From NCBI GenBank assembly GCA_905331475.1, contig CAJNYU010002049.1, positions 128,979 to 192,978 on the forward strand: a stretch of 64,000 bases of DNA, given 5' to 3'. This document shows, piece by piece, positions 1-12,441 of this stretch (the stretch's first letter is position 1; each line of letters begins with the position of its first letter). Both the position numbers and the translations under genes were made by a program. This stretch comes from Rotaria socialis (taxonomy: Eukaryota; Rotifera; Eurotatoria; Philodinida; Philodinidae). The notes below the pieces were generated by a model. That model made no database searches. It was not told the origin of the DNA and saw nothing but the letters and a program-made list of their open reading frames with translations.

Positions 1-60
1 GTGGGTGTAGTAACATATAGTCAAACCCACGCGCAATCCGACATCCACACACGCTTGTTT
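1..60. repeat. Telomere-like TGTGGG-type repeat at window edge
   Basis: GTGGGTGT at the first bases is followed by AACCCACGCGC and CATCCACACACG, so G-rich and C-rich halves face each other. It resembles the inverted TGTGGG-type repeats found elsewhere in the window, but this copy is cut by the window edge and diverged. Confidence 0.4.
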
Positions 61-309
61 CGGAAAATGTACGTCATATATAGCTTAGGAATATCTCCTA
101 TCTAAAATTCTGTTTCTTTCATTCAATTTCTTATGTTCGACTTATTTATATACAAATCATATACATTGTTTCTTTTTCCTTATTTTAGCACTTCTAATAA
201 TAAAAAAGAAAGAGGTTTTCATGTGAAATTTTGTATAATCACATAGTACTTTTTAGCTTTTCTATTCACTGACAAACGAGTGAATGTGTATTTCAAGCAA
301 ACATATTAG

Positions 310-560
310 TTCCAACTGTCATGTATATTGTCCAATAAAATAACCAGCAAAAATGTATGTTGTCCAAATTCCATCGGATATTGGACAATAAAATCATCAG
401 TAAAAATTGATATTGTCGTAATTCTTCCGGAATTACGACAAATTCGGAAACTCGACAATTTTGTCCAATTTCCGGTACAATTGGACATTTTGACGAAATT
501 CCACTGAAAATTGGACATTGTCGAAATTCCGATGTCCAGATTCCACTAAACCGATAGAAA
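310..560. repeat. Repeat made of TTGTCCAAT / ATTGGACA units
   Basis: Two diverged direct units of about 65 bp share the pattern TATTG..CAATAAAAT.A..CAG and are followed by TTGTCCAATTTCC and ATTGGACA in both orientations, plus the palindrome AATTCTTCCGGAATTACGAC-like core near 420-440. The reading frames over it are by-products of the repeats. A non-autonomous foldback element is likely, but I see no clean ends or target duplication. Confidence 0.45.
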
Positions 561-688
561 CATATATGCACCTTCAATGAATTACAACACGTTACTTTTC
601 AAAAACGAGTACTTATTTTATTTTATTGACTTAATCAATGTCTCGGTCATCAATAGAATTGTGTTGTTTGTCTTGTTTTCCATATATG

Positions 689-822
689 TCCAACTTGAAA
701 CTTGAATTCAATTTTCAACTTTTAAACCAATAGCATTCTGAAGAATGGCGACTCGCACATATATCGCCATACATTGAAAGTTGAAATTTTCTATTCTCAA
801 CTGAATTCAAGTTTCAAGTTTG
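689..822. repeat. Foldback (inverted repeat) element, about 134 bp
   Basis: The left arm AACTTGAAACTTGAATTCA at 692 is matched in reverse complement by TGAATTCAAGTTTCAAGTTT near 802-821. Pairing continues inward (TTTCAACTTT / AAAGTTGAAA) around a loop of roughly 40 bp. It has no coding capacity, and the structure is that of a MITE or foldback element. Confidence 0.6.
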
Positions 823-1101
823 ACACTACTGTTTTTTCTGTCAAAGTAAAGAATTAGACCCGAAAAGCAAACCGAGAGCCATAATCAACAAAGAGACTGA
901 AAAACTATCTGCTCCTTTACTACTGAATGGGTAATAACCATTTTATTTTGTCATTTATTCCCGTTTATCCGAAAGTATTCAATAGATTCGGAATTTTTCT
1001 CTAGAGAAATATATTCTATTGTTTATCAATCACAAGTACAGTTTTCAGTAAACAAATTGACATTTTCAGATTTAACACTTTCGTATCTATCGAGATACAC
1101 G

Positions 1102-4100
1102 ATGTTTCTTGCTCTGATGATTCCATATATCATTGCTGCTAGCTGTATCGATGCATCATTTGTGGGTATTATTCGCAATGCTTCTCTGATCTTATCCAAT
1201 TTTAACATAACAGTGGAGGAGCCGTCATGCCAAATATGTCTGTGTAAAATGTTCAATTCAACTGGAAACAATTCGATTGTCTCATTGAATTGCTATGCTT
1301 ATAGTAGCAACCGAGTCACTTGTCAAATGTTCACTATAGACATGTATCTTAACTCTTCCGCCTTTCACATGATCGGTAATGTGAACAGTACATTCTATTT
1401 TCTACAGTTACCATCCATTCAGGAATCTGAAAAAACAGTTGAAGCAACTATATCAAGTAATTATTTTATGTGTATTCTAGGAGTCTATATTTTTACATAC
1501 TGTATCAAGCTGTTTGTTCTTGATAGCTTATCGATAAGCTATATTATAAACAGCCTATGAAAAAAAAAAGAAAGTTCATCGATTTCTTTACAGTGTTGTG
1601 TAGATATTTCCATAAATTTCGATCAAATCATTTAAAAGAATCGTGTTGGCAGCTATAGTTTTATTTGAAGAATATTCAAGCAGCACCCAGAACATTTTAC
1701 TAGAGAATTTTCAATGGATTTATCTAGAACATTGTTGATTGGTTTAATCAACAAGAGATGGGAACATGCGAATGTATTTGTTTTCTATGAAGTCATCATT
1801 CTCCACGTTAATTAAGATAGTAGTTGTTTTCAAGATTTACGAAACCCCATTGACATACTCAAAAAATTTGAAAGAACCATGAAAATCAAGGAAGTTAGCT
1901 AGAATCTTAAAATCTCGATTTAGAGTCCGAGCTATTTATGTTCTTTATTAATCGTTAAGAAAATTAAATGTTACTCGTGTGATGCAGGCGAGTCTGTTTC
2001 ACAACAGAAACTGGGAATTCTCTTGCAGTTTATGGATCAATATTTATACCCTGACATTTAGTGTAAGTGAATTTTGATGAGTCTCGTGATAAGTCGAGTC
2101 CTAATTGCTAATAATTTTAACTGAAACAAGTATGATTTTTTTCACTGCAATGCTGCCTATTTTATATGAACCCATAACCTATTTGAATCTAATTATTAGG
2201 CTCTACAACCGGTGAAGTGATTATTACAACCGACGGAATGATTAATACAACCTATGGAATGATTAGTACAACTGATGAAGTGATAAGTACAACTACTAGC
2301 ATGACAACAAGCACGGTCTCAGGTAATAATATTGCTTTTCAACTTTCAATTAATATTGTAAGGTAGCCCAGATCGAACATTCCGACCACCAGATCCTGCA
2401 GGAAAACACGGGAAATCGCTGGAACGTGGGAGCAGTATTCCGGTCAAAAATACGGCCGGACTTTTCCGGAGAATTTCTGCCAAGTTCCGGTGCTTTCCGG
2501 CAGGAATTGATCGGAAGTCACCGGAAAAAATGCGAAAATATTCCAACCGGAATACTGCTTCCACAAAATCAACGGAACTACCCGGAACCGGCCGTTTCCA
2601 CGCCGGACTGTTTGACCTGGGAGAAAGTGATTCGCAGAAATTTCAATGACACACATTTAGCTTTTTTCAAAACGGCAAGCACATAAAAAATAATTCGGTT
2701 CTTCATTAGGGATGGTACGTTTACGTTAATTTAAAATTAACGTTAACTAAAACCGTTAATTAACTCGCATTAAATTAAATGCCCCCTCCCCCACTCTTCA
2801 TTCATGACCTAACAATAGCTACGCCATTATAAATGAGCTCTAACATTTTAGTTAGCATAAATTTGTAACATGTTGATATCTTATGGAGCATTGGCCCCTG
2901 TGGGGGTAAAACTGCCTAATTTATAACTCGAGTTATAACCTTTGTGTTATAATCGATGAACTTTTAGATCGAAAAGATAATTTGGTGGTAATATTCAACC
3001 GTAGCTATAACATTTCACCCTCTTCATAACCTGCAACCCTAGTTATCACATTCAACTCTACTTATAAAATTGCATGAGACGTGGCCAAGTTCCCAGGAGT
3101 CGGGAACACTTCGAGAATTCGGAACTCAAAAATAAATAAGCGACAACGAGCGATGTGAAACCAAAACACGTAAAGCATCTCAGGGAAATCAAGAAACTCA
3201 GGGAAGCCAGGGGCTCCGAAGAACTCTGGGACTCCAAGCAACTCAGGGAACTCAGAGAAGTCACGGACGTCACTGAAGTCAGGGAATCCAAGGAACCCAC
3301 GATACAGTGTAAGTGTATGGATGAAGGAGGGTAGTACAAGACACCCACACTACATCCACAGCACACCCACACCCGCGAATTTTCCAAACGCTGTCCCTCT
3401 CTAGTGTATTAAAGAGCGACCGACTGATCGTATGCAATTTGTTAAAGATGAATGAAATATCTGATGCTGATGGTTGAAACTTGTCGGATCCTGTGATATT
3501 CAGTCGGGCTTTGTCGGATGTCTTGACAGATCGATAGTATCTTGAGGGCCAATCTCGTTACGCGATCCAACATTTTCATTTGTGTCTCAAAGCTTTTTTT
3601 CATCAACTACACAGTCTGAAGAGCTGTCTGATCATTGCTGAACCCTTTTCGAACACGTGAAATTTGTTTTCAAAATATCGAAAATGACACCGGAAAGCAC
3701 AAGATGATGGTTCATAGAAACTTCAAATTTGTTTTAATATTCTGAAAATACTCAGTTTTTTAACAAAATTGAGAAAATCGCCTCTATTCTCCTGTAAAAA
3801 ACGGCCGAAAGAGATGGAATGCTTCTTGATGACAAATTCAATGAGGATGTCAACTATTGCTTAGGCGCCTTTTGCAAATTGTATAACAGCCCAAAAATGT
3901 ACAAATCACGATCCATTGAAAGTACAGTCCATATATTGATTCACATATTTTCGACTTAGTGAATATTTATTGCAGAAAAAAGTCACGCTTCAGTTTTGTC
4001 GCTAGTTGTCCTAAAGAATTTCGCTGACAACAGATCAATTTTTCATAAACGATCGAGGAGATTTAATTTTATTATTCTTAGCATATATGGTACATACGGC

Positions 4101-5649
4101 TGCCATCGAATTCATTTTGTAAATGTATTTTAGTTACCTGCAATCCGAATTGCCTTAATGGTGGAACATGTATAGCTATGAATACATGCCAGTGCGTTAC
4201 AAATGTATGGACAGGACCCTATTGTCAAACACGTAAGCATTCAATCGACTAAAAATCCTATATAATGACTTATTCACATTCAGCGATGCGCATCCTGTGG
4301 GCATTCGACAACAATCTTGATGATTTGTATAACAACTTTCAAGGTGTTGGTTCCAACGGGCCGACCTACCGCTCTCCAGGTATTACAGGCTATGGCACTT
4401 GTCTCTACTTGAATGCCACATCGTCACAATCCGTAACGATTTTTACACCACCATTTCTCAACATGGCTTTAACATCATTTTCTTTGTTCGCTTGGGTTAA
4501 AGCTACATCCTTTCATAATACTGCGAACGGCTCCTATTCTGACAATGCCATATTTGGCCAATGTCAGCAGACTGTTCAAGATGAATATCTCCACCTTACC
4601 GTACGTAATCAATATGCCTATTTGGGTTTCCTTTTCGATGATAGTTCAGGCGTTACTCTTCTTTCTACAAACACTTGGTATCATGTATGTATACGTTGGA
4701 ACTACACGAAATATGATTCTATTTTAGTCTATTTAGATGGGCTATGTCTACGATTATAGCACAAGAACTCAGTATATCTATGTTAATGGAGTACTCGATG
4801 TGTCTGGCAGCCCTAAAGGACCCTATCAAGGTACCATGGGAAATCTGACGATTGGAACCAATGTTCTTCATTTTCCGAATAATTATTGGGATGGCTGTAT
4901 TGATCAAGTGTCCTATGCTGCACTAGCCAAAAAGTAAATTCTTCTTCTATGAGACAACTTCTAAGAACTTTTTTTCTCTTTCCAGTGCCACGGAAGTACT
5001 CGATGAGGCCACTCTTACATTTTCATATTCTTTTGAAAACAACCTTCTCGACAGTGGAACATTGGGTATCAATGGAACAGGAATTACTATTGGTTATAGC
5101 ACATCAGGACGAGTGAATAATTGCCTATCTCTACTTAGCAATCTATCTTATGTTCAAGCAACAAATCTCGTACTTCTTGGTACCGTTGGCCAACCATATT
5201 CTTTTTCCATCTGGATCAAGCCAAATACAGTAGTTGGTGGAACGATCGTGCATGTGTCATCAAAAACAACTGGTCTTGGTTGGTGTCTTCCCATGTTAGG
5301 ATTTACCAGTTCAGGTAATGTTGGTGTCCAGAGCTGGAACTCCAGCTCTGTATCAATCGCTGGCCCTGTAACTACAACCAATGTGTGGACGCATCTGGCA
5401 GTGACTTATGGACCGTCGGATGGGCTTCGACTGTATGTTAACGGAGCTCAATATGGATCAGCTTCTGGCAGCTATATCTATCAAGCCGCTGGTACTACTG
5501 TTTCACTCCTGATAGGTTCATCTCGCAGTGGCTTAGCATGTTCATCAGGTGTAATTACAATGGGTCAGTACAATGGCTATATCGACGAATTCGAATTATA
5601 TTCGAGAGAGCTCTCTCCGGCTAATGTTTACAGTCTTGCAAATCCATAA
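1102..5649 (+). CDS. Secreted Thr-rich/EGF/double LamG-like protein, six exons
   Basis: Exons 1102-1456, 2200-2322, 4134-4232, 4284-4684, 4737-4933 and 4986-5649 join in phase to 612 aa. The protein starts with a hydrophobic signal peptide at the first ATG. A Cys-containing N-terminal domain follows to about residue 118, then a Thr-rich linker of roughly 40 residues. Next is one EGF-like domain (six Cys, with NGGTC and GPYC patterns, about 160-192). Two concanavalin/LamG-like domains follow, about 195-392 and 395-612, each with the W-Y/T-H-V-strand and YVNG motif. Such modules bind glycans or matrix, so an extracellular adhesive or lectin role is inferred. Intron 1 is 743 bp and intron 2 is 1.8 kb and holds repeats; introns 3-5 are only 51-52 bp. 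Intron borders at exons 2 and 3 are phase 1, the usual class for shuffled extracellular modules. Confidence 0.78.
2367..2621. mobile_element. CCCAGG-ended foldback element, copy 1 (255 bp), in intron 2
   Basis: It begins CCCAGATC and ends GACCTGGG, and is flanked by the 2-bp duplication AG (2365-2366 and 2622-2623). The interior is rich in CCGGAA and folds back on itself: GCAGTATTCCGG in the left half pairs with CCGGAATACTGC in the right half. It has no transposase. Copies 2 (57821) and 3 (62436) share ends, core and a 2-bp duplication, which defines a non-autonomous family. It lies harmlessly in the second intron of the EGF/LamG gene. Confidence 0.85.
3170..3300. repeat. Degenerate minisatellite of ACTCAGGGAA units
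   Basis: Imperfect copies of a 9-14 bp unit (ACTCAGGGAA, AGTCAGGGAA, ACTCTGGGAC, AGTCACGGAC) run through this part of intron 2. The reading frame on the minus strand is Ser/Leu-rich because of the repeats and is not treated as a gene. Confidence 0.55.
3325..3380. repeat. Telomere-like CCCACA-rich patch
   Basis: GACACCCACACTACATCCAC and GCACACCCACACCCGCG lie just after the minisatellite. This is the C-rich strand of the TGTGGG-type repeat seen at several sites in the window. Confidence 0.45.
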
Positions 5650-5991
5650 AATCTGTTTCACAATTTTCTCGTAGATACTCTTCATTAACCACTTACTAAT
5701 TCTTGTTCTCATAGAAACTATTCACTACATAGCATTTAGTGTATTTTGCTCACTATGATAATGTCACCGTTGTTTGGTGTGCAGTGGAAATCAAGAACTC
5801 AAGATATTTTAGTTGTTGTAGGCCTGGTAAAAATCATGGAAGTTTTCGCATTTACTTGATTTCCAACATACCATCATTGACTACTATGAACAATATTGAT
5901 AATCGAACAAAGTTCCATTCGTTAGCTTTTTTTCTCACTTTTCTAGTTTCTAATATGTACTTCTTTGCCTCATATTTTTCTTAATTCAGAC

Positions 5992-6018
5992 TTGAGGGTG
6001 TGGGTGTGGATGAGTAAA
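5992..6018 (+). repeat. TGTGGG-type telomere-like patch (half element)
   Basis: CTTGAGGGTGTGGGTGTGG is followed by ATGAGTAAAGCATG. The same end (GGGTGTGGGTGTGG then TAAGCATG) occurs at 10344, where a matching inverted arm is present, so this copy looks like one half of that element. Confidence 0.6.
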
Positions 6019-6194
6019 GCATGCCAAGATCAAGATTTCGACCTTGCTAAAGGGTCATCATCAGTTGCGTTATAACTCGGAGACAGCGGAACAGGTACGC
6101 GTTTTCCTGCTTATTCGTGTCTCACAATATGTAATGTTCTTCGATAACTTATATATCGTAAAATTGCTGAGGAAACAGAGCGGTGAATGGTCAA

Positions 6195-6316
6195 GATCAG
6201 TTGAATGATTCAGTAGAAGTCAGTGAGCGTATCTTTCCAACAGGAATGTAGTGGCATCTCTTGAGACGATCAGTTGAATGATTCAGTAGAAGTCAGTGAG
6301 CGTATCTTTCCAACAG
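6195..6316 (+). repeat. 49-bp direct repeat, two copies
   Basis: 6195-6243 and 6268-6316 are identical or nearly so over 49 bp (start GATCAGTTGAATGATTCAG, end CTTTCCAACAG) and are separated by 24 bp. It is a recent local tandem duplication of noncoding sequence. Confidence 0.85.
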
Positions 6317-9300
6317 AAATAATTTCGAATAAAATGGATAGCTATTCAAAACTGGTTGTAGGTATTTAAACTATTTTAGATCTTAAATATGATATGGCCA
6401 TAGAAACTTCTGTAGCCATTTTGACAAATGTACAACAATTTAAAACACCAAATGAGACGTCAACAACTAGGATAAGGCCTGATAAGTTGTCAATCGAACA
6501 GGGATGTCAGATCTTCTGAAATTCCAATTTCTAACTTTTTGATCTGGCATTTCTGCAATCGAATAGTAATCGAACTCGTACGAATTATCAATATTTACCT
6601 TCAGGTATCTCTATCTTACTCAACCAAAGAAACCGCTTTAAAGGCATAAAGTTAAGATTTTCATTTAAACGCAGAATAGATAGTATGTGGTCTTATTCAC
6701 TTGCCAATGTACCCATATTACCTTCTATATCTACACTATGTATTCATTTCAAATACAATAGACTAGATAATAGTCAGTTCTTCGTTTTCTTACAAAAAGT
6801 ATATAATTGCCAATGAATCGCACTAATTGGACAAAACCACTAGGTAATCATTGAAGTATTCTACAATAAAGATATAGATAATCGTACATATAAATGAATA
6901 AAATTTCAGACAACTCTCGAGTCTTTAGAAAACAGCCAATTTGCGACATGCTGTTCATCATTAAGTGTGAGGAATATATCTAAAGTGACAGATTATCACA
7001 TTGCGACATAATTGTTCAATAAAACAACTCAATTTCATTTTTCTGTCTCAATTTTCAGTCAAAAAACGTTTTTCATTATCCCTACCCGATATGTCAACGT
7101 GCGACATCGCCGTATCAATGAGATTCCAATGAAGCAATATATTTGGATACACTGCTGTATGCTAGTTATTTAATCAAATATTCGTTGCTATATCTGACTT
7201 TTCTTGATCACGCATTCTCACAGGGAAAACTGAGAGTTGAACCATTGGTCTGCTATTTCGCTCCTGATTCAGTTTGAAAGCATGCACATAGCATTCATTG
7301 GGAAATAAACTTGCATTTACATACTCATAACGGCATAATCTCGATTAAGTTCGACTTCTTCAAAACTTCTTGGCTTGATTTAGTGGCATGAGCTCTTATT
7401 AAAGTGAATTCAGATAACTTTTCCATTAGTATCTGCCTTTCGGCTTTTCTACTATTCCATGATATAATGATAATTATGATGAAACTATGACCTGTAGCTG
7501 ATCGCACTATAGAGTAGCAGATAAGCATTGAGCTTTTCGCACCTATTCAGGAAAAAAGAACTCGATTGAACATGGAGGTTCTTAAAGTCATCAATCAATT
7601 GACAATGCACTTATCGAGAACAATTTCGTAAAATGTCCCATCGCCGAAAATAATCACAGTACCTGCTGGCGAAATAATGATAAGGGTATTCTCTAATCGT
7701 TTCTATGTTCAATTGAATTCATCCTAAATAGTTGTTGAAACAGTATTAAAGATTTCCTAGATTAGAGCCTCACATACGATTTGAATGAATGTACATCATT
7801 ATTGCTGAAATCAATACTTCGATTTCGATGAAACCAAATGATTAGTATGCAAACGGAATGTGTTAAGTCTCATCAAGTCAACATTGAATAGGCAAGACTC
7901 TTCTCGTCAGCTACGGTAGTTTACTAGTTCCGTATATAAAATCGTTGCTTGAAATGTTCTCATGACAATTTGGAATTCATCAGAAAAATTATTCAGCACT
8001 AGAATAAAAGTAATTTTAAAATATAACATATGATGAGAGTTGTCAATCTGAAAATTTTCACATAATCCTATGTTTGAGTTCTATCTTAGAGTAGTTGAAC
8101 TCACATAGTGACATATCATTGTGTTTTTCAGTTAGTATTATCAAGAGTGTATTGGCTGAAGCATTTCTACTTGGCAGAGATTTTGTCGAAAAGTTCTAAA
8201 ACTTTTTACACGTCATTACTATGCAAATCCATGTGTCAGATACATGTTAGACTCAACTCAAAAAGTATGACTTTGCTCGAAAACTAGGATTCTATAGAAT
8301 AAATTTAATGAACATTTGACATTGAACGCTGACTTCATCGTAATGAAAAAGCTATTGATCCTTTGCTCGTTCCATCAACATTCATTTTAAATCTCAAAAT
8401 CATACTTACTGTCGATTATCCATAAGAACAGCTTCTTTGACGACAAAGTGCTTTCGTTCGAAACACAGGCTAAATCGCTATATACTTTGTGGATCATTCG
8501 CTGGCCGATCTTGAAAATTTGAATAATATCATAGAAAATGACCCCTTTCTTTCCATGTCCTATGTTGGCAATTGAGGAATCCATGTATTATTAAATCAAA
8601 TTGTTCTACAAAAGTAGCACATTAACTTCATAAATCACTGCAACTTGTATCGACATATACAAGACTTGTACTTATAGTGCATCTACTAGCTAGAGAGGTG
8701 CCGTGTTTTTCCCAGCTCTGATCTGAAAAGTTTCAATAACAGTCTTTTCTAAGGGGGGAAGTACAGATTTGGAACCTTCAGCACCTCAGCACATTATCGG
8801 CATCATAGAGCAAGTTCGGCGCTTGGAACCTGCACTCATTCATTGGTCTGTTCTCAATCAGACTCTGTATTTATGAGTTGAATCCATTTGGCACACTTTA
8901 AAATAAAAGCTCGAAACTGTTTATGCATATACTTGCCGAAGAATTGCCTGCTTAGCAAGAAAAACAAGATATATCCATGGGAAATGTATGATCCTACTGT
9001 GGCCTACACAGCTCAGTCTTACTTTCCTCATATCCAACAATATATTTAACCTTATTCAACAGCGATGAACAATCGGAGATCCATAAGAATTTCATAAGAG
9101 ATATTTCGATTGTCTTTCAGTTTAGTAACGAGCCAACAATAGTTAATAAAGTCGTGCCCATTGATCTTTTAGTACGATGAGAAACAGGAAATCATTTTAT
9201 AAATTTTAAGTATCAATGAACTCTTTAAACAACGAGAGTGACACTTAGCTAAACTGCCTCCTTGTCATGTTCATGAAACTCTAGTTGTCTCTTAGATGGC

Positions 9301-9417
9301 CCTGATAGATTTGAAAAATAAATCTTTAGTCAATTTATCTATGTTTAGAATTAAGAGGTGGTTTTTTCATAATCTTTCGTTTTGAGTAGATTTGATCATC
9401 TACTACTTTCATTTTAG

Positions 9418-9761
9418 CATTGAGACAAGCAAATGAGAGCGATCAATCAACAGCGTGCACAGATCTATTCCAATGTGCAAGCGTGTCGTCTTGGGCATTA
9501 TGGGGAATTTGTTAGTCTACAACAATTGTGATGAATGTCAATACAACAATTTGTAACTTCAATAGAACGCCTGCCTACTTTACTAGTACCGGTGGGCTCA
9601 ATATGCACCATATTTCAGAGTGTTACCACGGTATATTCTTACCTACAACCAATTCTTTTCGTGTCTATGGGCGTTCCATGTTAGGCTGTAATTCCTCCTT
9701 TATGATGAGTTGTACTCAATCTGACTCTTCGGATCTGAACTGGCTAGGCATGTACTACTAA
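9418..9761 (+). pseudogene. Decayed exon of a secreted Cys-rich protein, with one in-frame stop
   Basis: After a good acceptor (TTCATTTTAG at 9417) one frame stays open to a TAA at 9759-9761 except for a TAG at 9513-9515. The roughly 113-residue product has Cys/Trp/Asn-rich extracellular character (CTDLFQCASVSSWALWG before the stop; ECYHGIFLPTTNSFRVYGRS after it) and several N-glycosylation sites. No upstream exon, ATG or signal peptide was found within the preceding 3 kb. I do not recognise a named domain. It is probably a 3' gene remnant; readthrough or a sequencing error at the TAG is the alternative. Confidence 0.55.
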
Positions 9762-10097
9762 AGGTTTACACCGACTATTAAAAACGACCCGAACTCAAGT
9801 TAAATGGGCTACAATGAACAAGAAGATTTTTTTTATCAAATTCACAATACAAAATGCCATCAAATAATTCAACATAAGAGATTGAACAAGACTTTCTTCG
9901 AAACTACGCATAGATGCCATTTAATAGAACAAAAAGGGTCATCTGAAACATTCGAGTAAAAGAAATCACGCCATTGTTTACGAGCGAGAGTTTAATTGTT
10001 CAAACGATTGGAAAGTATCCGATAGCAAAAAAGCTGTTTATTTTTATCGTTTTTAGCATTTATCTTAGTAATACGACTCAGCCGATTGAATTGATAA

Positions 10098-10099
<2 letters not shown>

Positions 10100-10132
<33 letters not shown>

Positions 10133-10154
10133 ATATATATATATATATATATAT
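10100..10154 (+). repeat. (CT)n then (TA)n microsatellite
   Basis: About 15 CT units are followed directly by about 12 TA units. The Leu/Ser and Tyr/Ile frames over it are artefacts. Confidence 0.9.
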
Positions 10155-10340
10155 GAATTCAATTGTGAACAGGGTTCATCTAAAAAGGAATGTAAAATTA
10201 AAGGATTCAATCTATGTCATATTATCATCTTTAGAAATGTTTCATGTGTTACAGTTGATTATATTATTTAATGTGACCTTAATCTTTTCTAGAGGTACAA
10301 TTGTATTCTTCGTTTGCAATTTTATCGATATGTTGCATTC

Positions 10341-10406
10341 TTGGGTGTGGGTGTGGGCTAAGCATGATAAAATAAAAGCACATCCATACCCACACCCTCA
10401 AGAGGT
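10341..10406. repeat. Inverted TGTGGG telomere-like element with both arms
   Basis: TTGGGTGTGGGTGTGG at the left faces CCATACCCACACCCTCAA at the right across a 30 bp AT-rich loop. It is the most complete copy of the family seen at 5992, 46838, 49245, 49812, 50068 and 50544. Confidence 0.7.
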
Positions 10407-12441
10407 TATAGAAATCGCTGGACGTCCACTTATAAGTCATAGAACTAACGAACATACAGACGTAACGCAATTGAGCTTACATTGCTAAGGGACATCCTTG
10501 TATATGACAACACATAATCGCCCACCGAACAGTACGTAATCATTCTCTGTATCCTTTTCTACTATATATATTTTTTCTCCTGTTAGCTCGCTTCGTCGAG
10601 CTTTACGCTAATTTATATCTATATAACACACACACATATGTATGTGTGCCAGGCAAACTTGAGCGTTAGGCAAAATTAAACTCAATAATTTGAAACTTTA
10701 AAATTTCATGAAGTTGAAGTAATCATTATAACTTTGAGTATAATTTGCACTTAAAGCTATTTGTTTTTTTGATTAATTTGAATAGAATAGTAAAATTTTT
10801 ATTAACTTCCAATTTTCAATCAAGTTGCATTCAAGTTTGCAACCTATTGTGTTTTCTATCGTGTGCACAAAAGGTAACTCAAATTTTGGAAGATGTAGAG
10901 TTCGCTATAGTGCGGAAAAAAACTAACTTCAATCTAAGATGTAGATTTCGATATAGGCTATACTTCAAATGGTATTAGTGATTCAGCATGTAATTCTTTC
11001 TGTAGTCTCATGCTTTTCAAAGTCAGATTGTTCAAAACAAAATTTGTTCTTTTAGGATAATTTTTTATTCCTGATAGTAATGATTCAGTTTCTTAATTTT
11101 TTAAAATGCCATAGAGCATGCATGATTGTTTACAAAAAACGATATAGTAGTTACCGATAGGTACAATTACTGAAACGATGAAGTGATAATAAATTTATAA
11201 ACCTGTTATAGAGCTATATTATCTAATTTTGAAAGAGATAATTGTTCTCCTAACTTTAGTAAGTTTAGAAGAATCAATTTAATTTTTCTTTTTTTTTCTA
11301 TTAAAAACCTTGCAAATCCTAAGTTAGATCTTATTGCTAGTACAAAACAAAAATAGATAATCAGCAAAGATTTTACGGTATACAATATCAGTTAGTAGCC
11401 ACTATATGTAAAATGTTGAATACGACAGTGATATAATGCGAGAACAAGGCGCGTCTGATGTACAACTAAAACTAGTATTGAAAAGAAAAACGTTTTTTAA
11501 ATTTTATTAGATTGTTTCCTTTTTCCATTAATGTACAGCTTTTTCCATTAATTTACAACTTTTTTCAAATTAATGAATCAAAACAAAGATTACTCATATA
11601 TTATTTAATGAAATAATTATATATTATTTCAACTTTGTTGACATTTCTCAATGCACATGATAATTAAAAATCATTTTTAAATAAAATAAGCATTTCTCTT
11701 TATATGCCCGACCAAAAAAGAAAAAAATGAAAAAAAAATATTTAATTTAATTTATTTTAAGTTTTTTTTAATTTAATGCAGAATGTTGTTACAGTTGATT
11801 AGAAATCACTTATTAAACGTTTTCCCCTATATAATCGACCAGAATTTTTTTTATTTAATTTTTTCTTTTAATTTAATGCAGTTGATTCACGATAATTATC
11901 AAATCAGCATAAAAATTGTGGATATGCTATTAAAAGCAAATGTTTGTGTAACAATTAAAAGTTTTCGGCGATTCTGAATGAGTATTAAGAAGTATTTATA
12001 AATATAAATCAAATAAACAGTTCTCTCAAATCTTGCGCCTAATTAAAAAACGAATTATGCCTGTGACACACATGTACATTATATATAATCTTTTAAAATT
12101 CCTATGAGTTAATACGTGAAGATGATACTTTAAGTTGTCGAAAACTCGAAATAAGAATAGATTTTCATTGAAAATTAAAAGAAACTTTTTGTTGCAGTGT
12201 TGCACTCAATCATTTCAAAGATCTTCTGAGCTGTGGAATCACCAAAATTTTTGTTTAAAATATTGAAAATACTGATTCCACAATTTAGGTGACAGAAAGG
12301 AGGAAAAGGAGGACGTTTCACATGCCAGCACAGATTCAGTCTCGCAGCGTGAGGCTCACGCTCATTCCACACGATTTATTTAACTTGATTTTTTCCAACA
12401 AAAATAGTACTTTTTTTGCCTCCTTCTCAGTATGACGTCAT

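Larger units (their letters stand above)
5650..9417. other. Gene-free spacer, 3.8 kb
   Basis: No open frame here looks like a protein. The first few hundred bases are likely the 3' UTR of the EGF/LamG gene. A telomere-like patch (5994) and a 49-bp direct repeat (6195, 6268) are listed separately. I see no other structure in the rest. Confidence 0.6.
9762..12441. other. AT-rich gene-free spacer
   Basis: No protein-like frame. It holds a (CT)n/(TA)n microsatellite at 10100-10154, a telomere-like inverted element at 10341-10406, a CACACA/TGTGTG hairpin at about 10626-10650, and very AT-rich DNA around 11500-11990 where TTTAATTTAATGCAG occurs twice (about 11766 and 11868). Confidence 0.6.

Noticed and set aside
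3058..3387. 109-aa minus-strand frame
   Set aside because: Its Ser/Leu-rich content follows from the ACTCAGGGAA minisatellite and it lies within an intron.
5739..5984. 81-aa frame after the LamG gene
   Set aside because: It follows the stop codon in another frame and has no protein-like features; probably 3' UTR.
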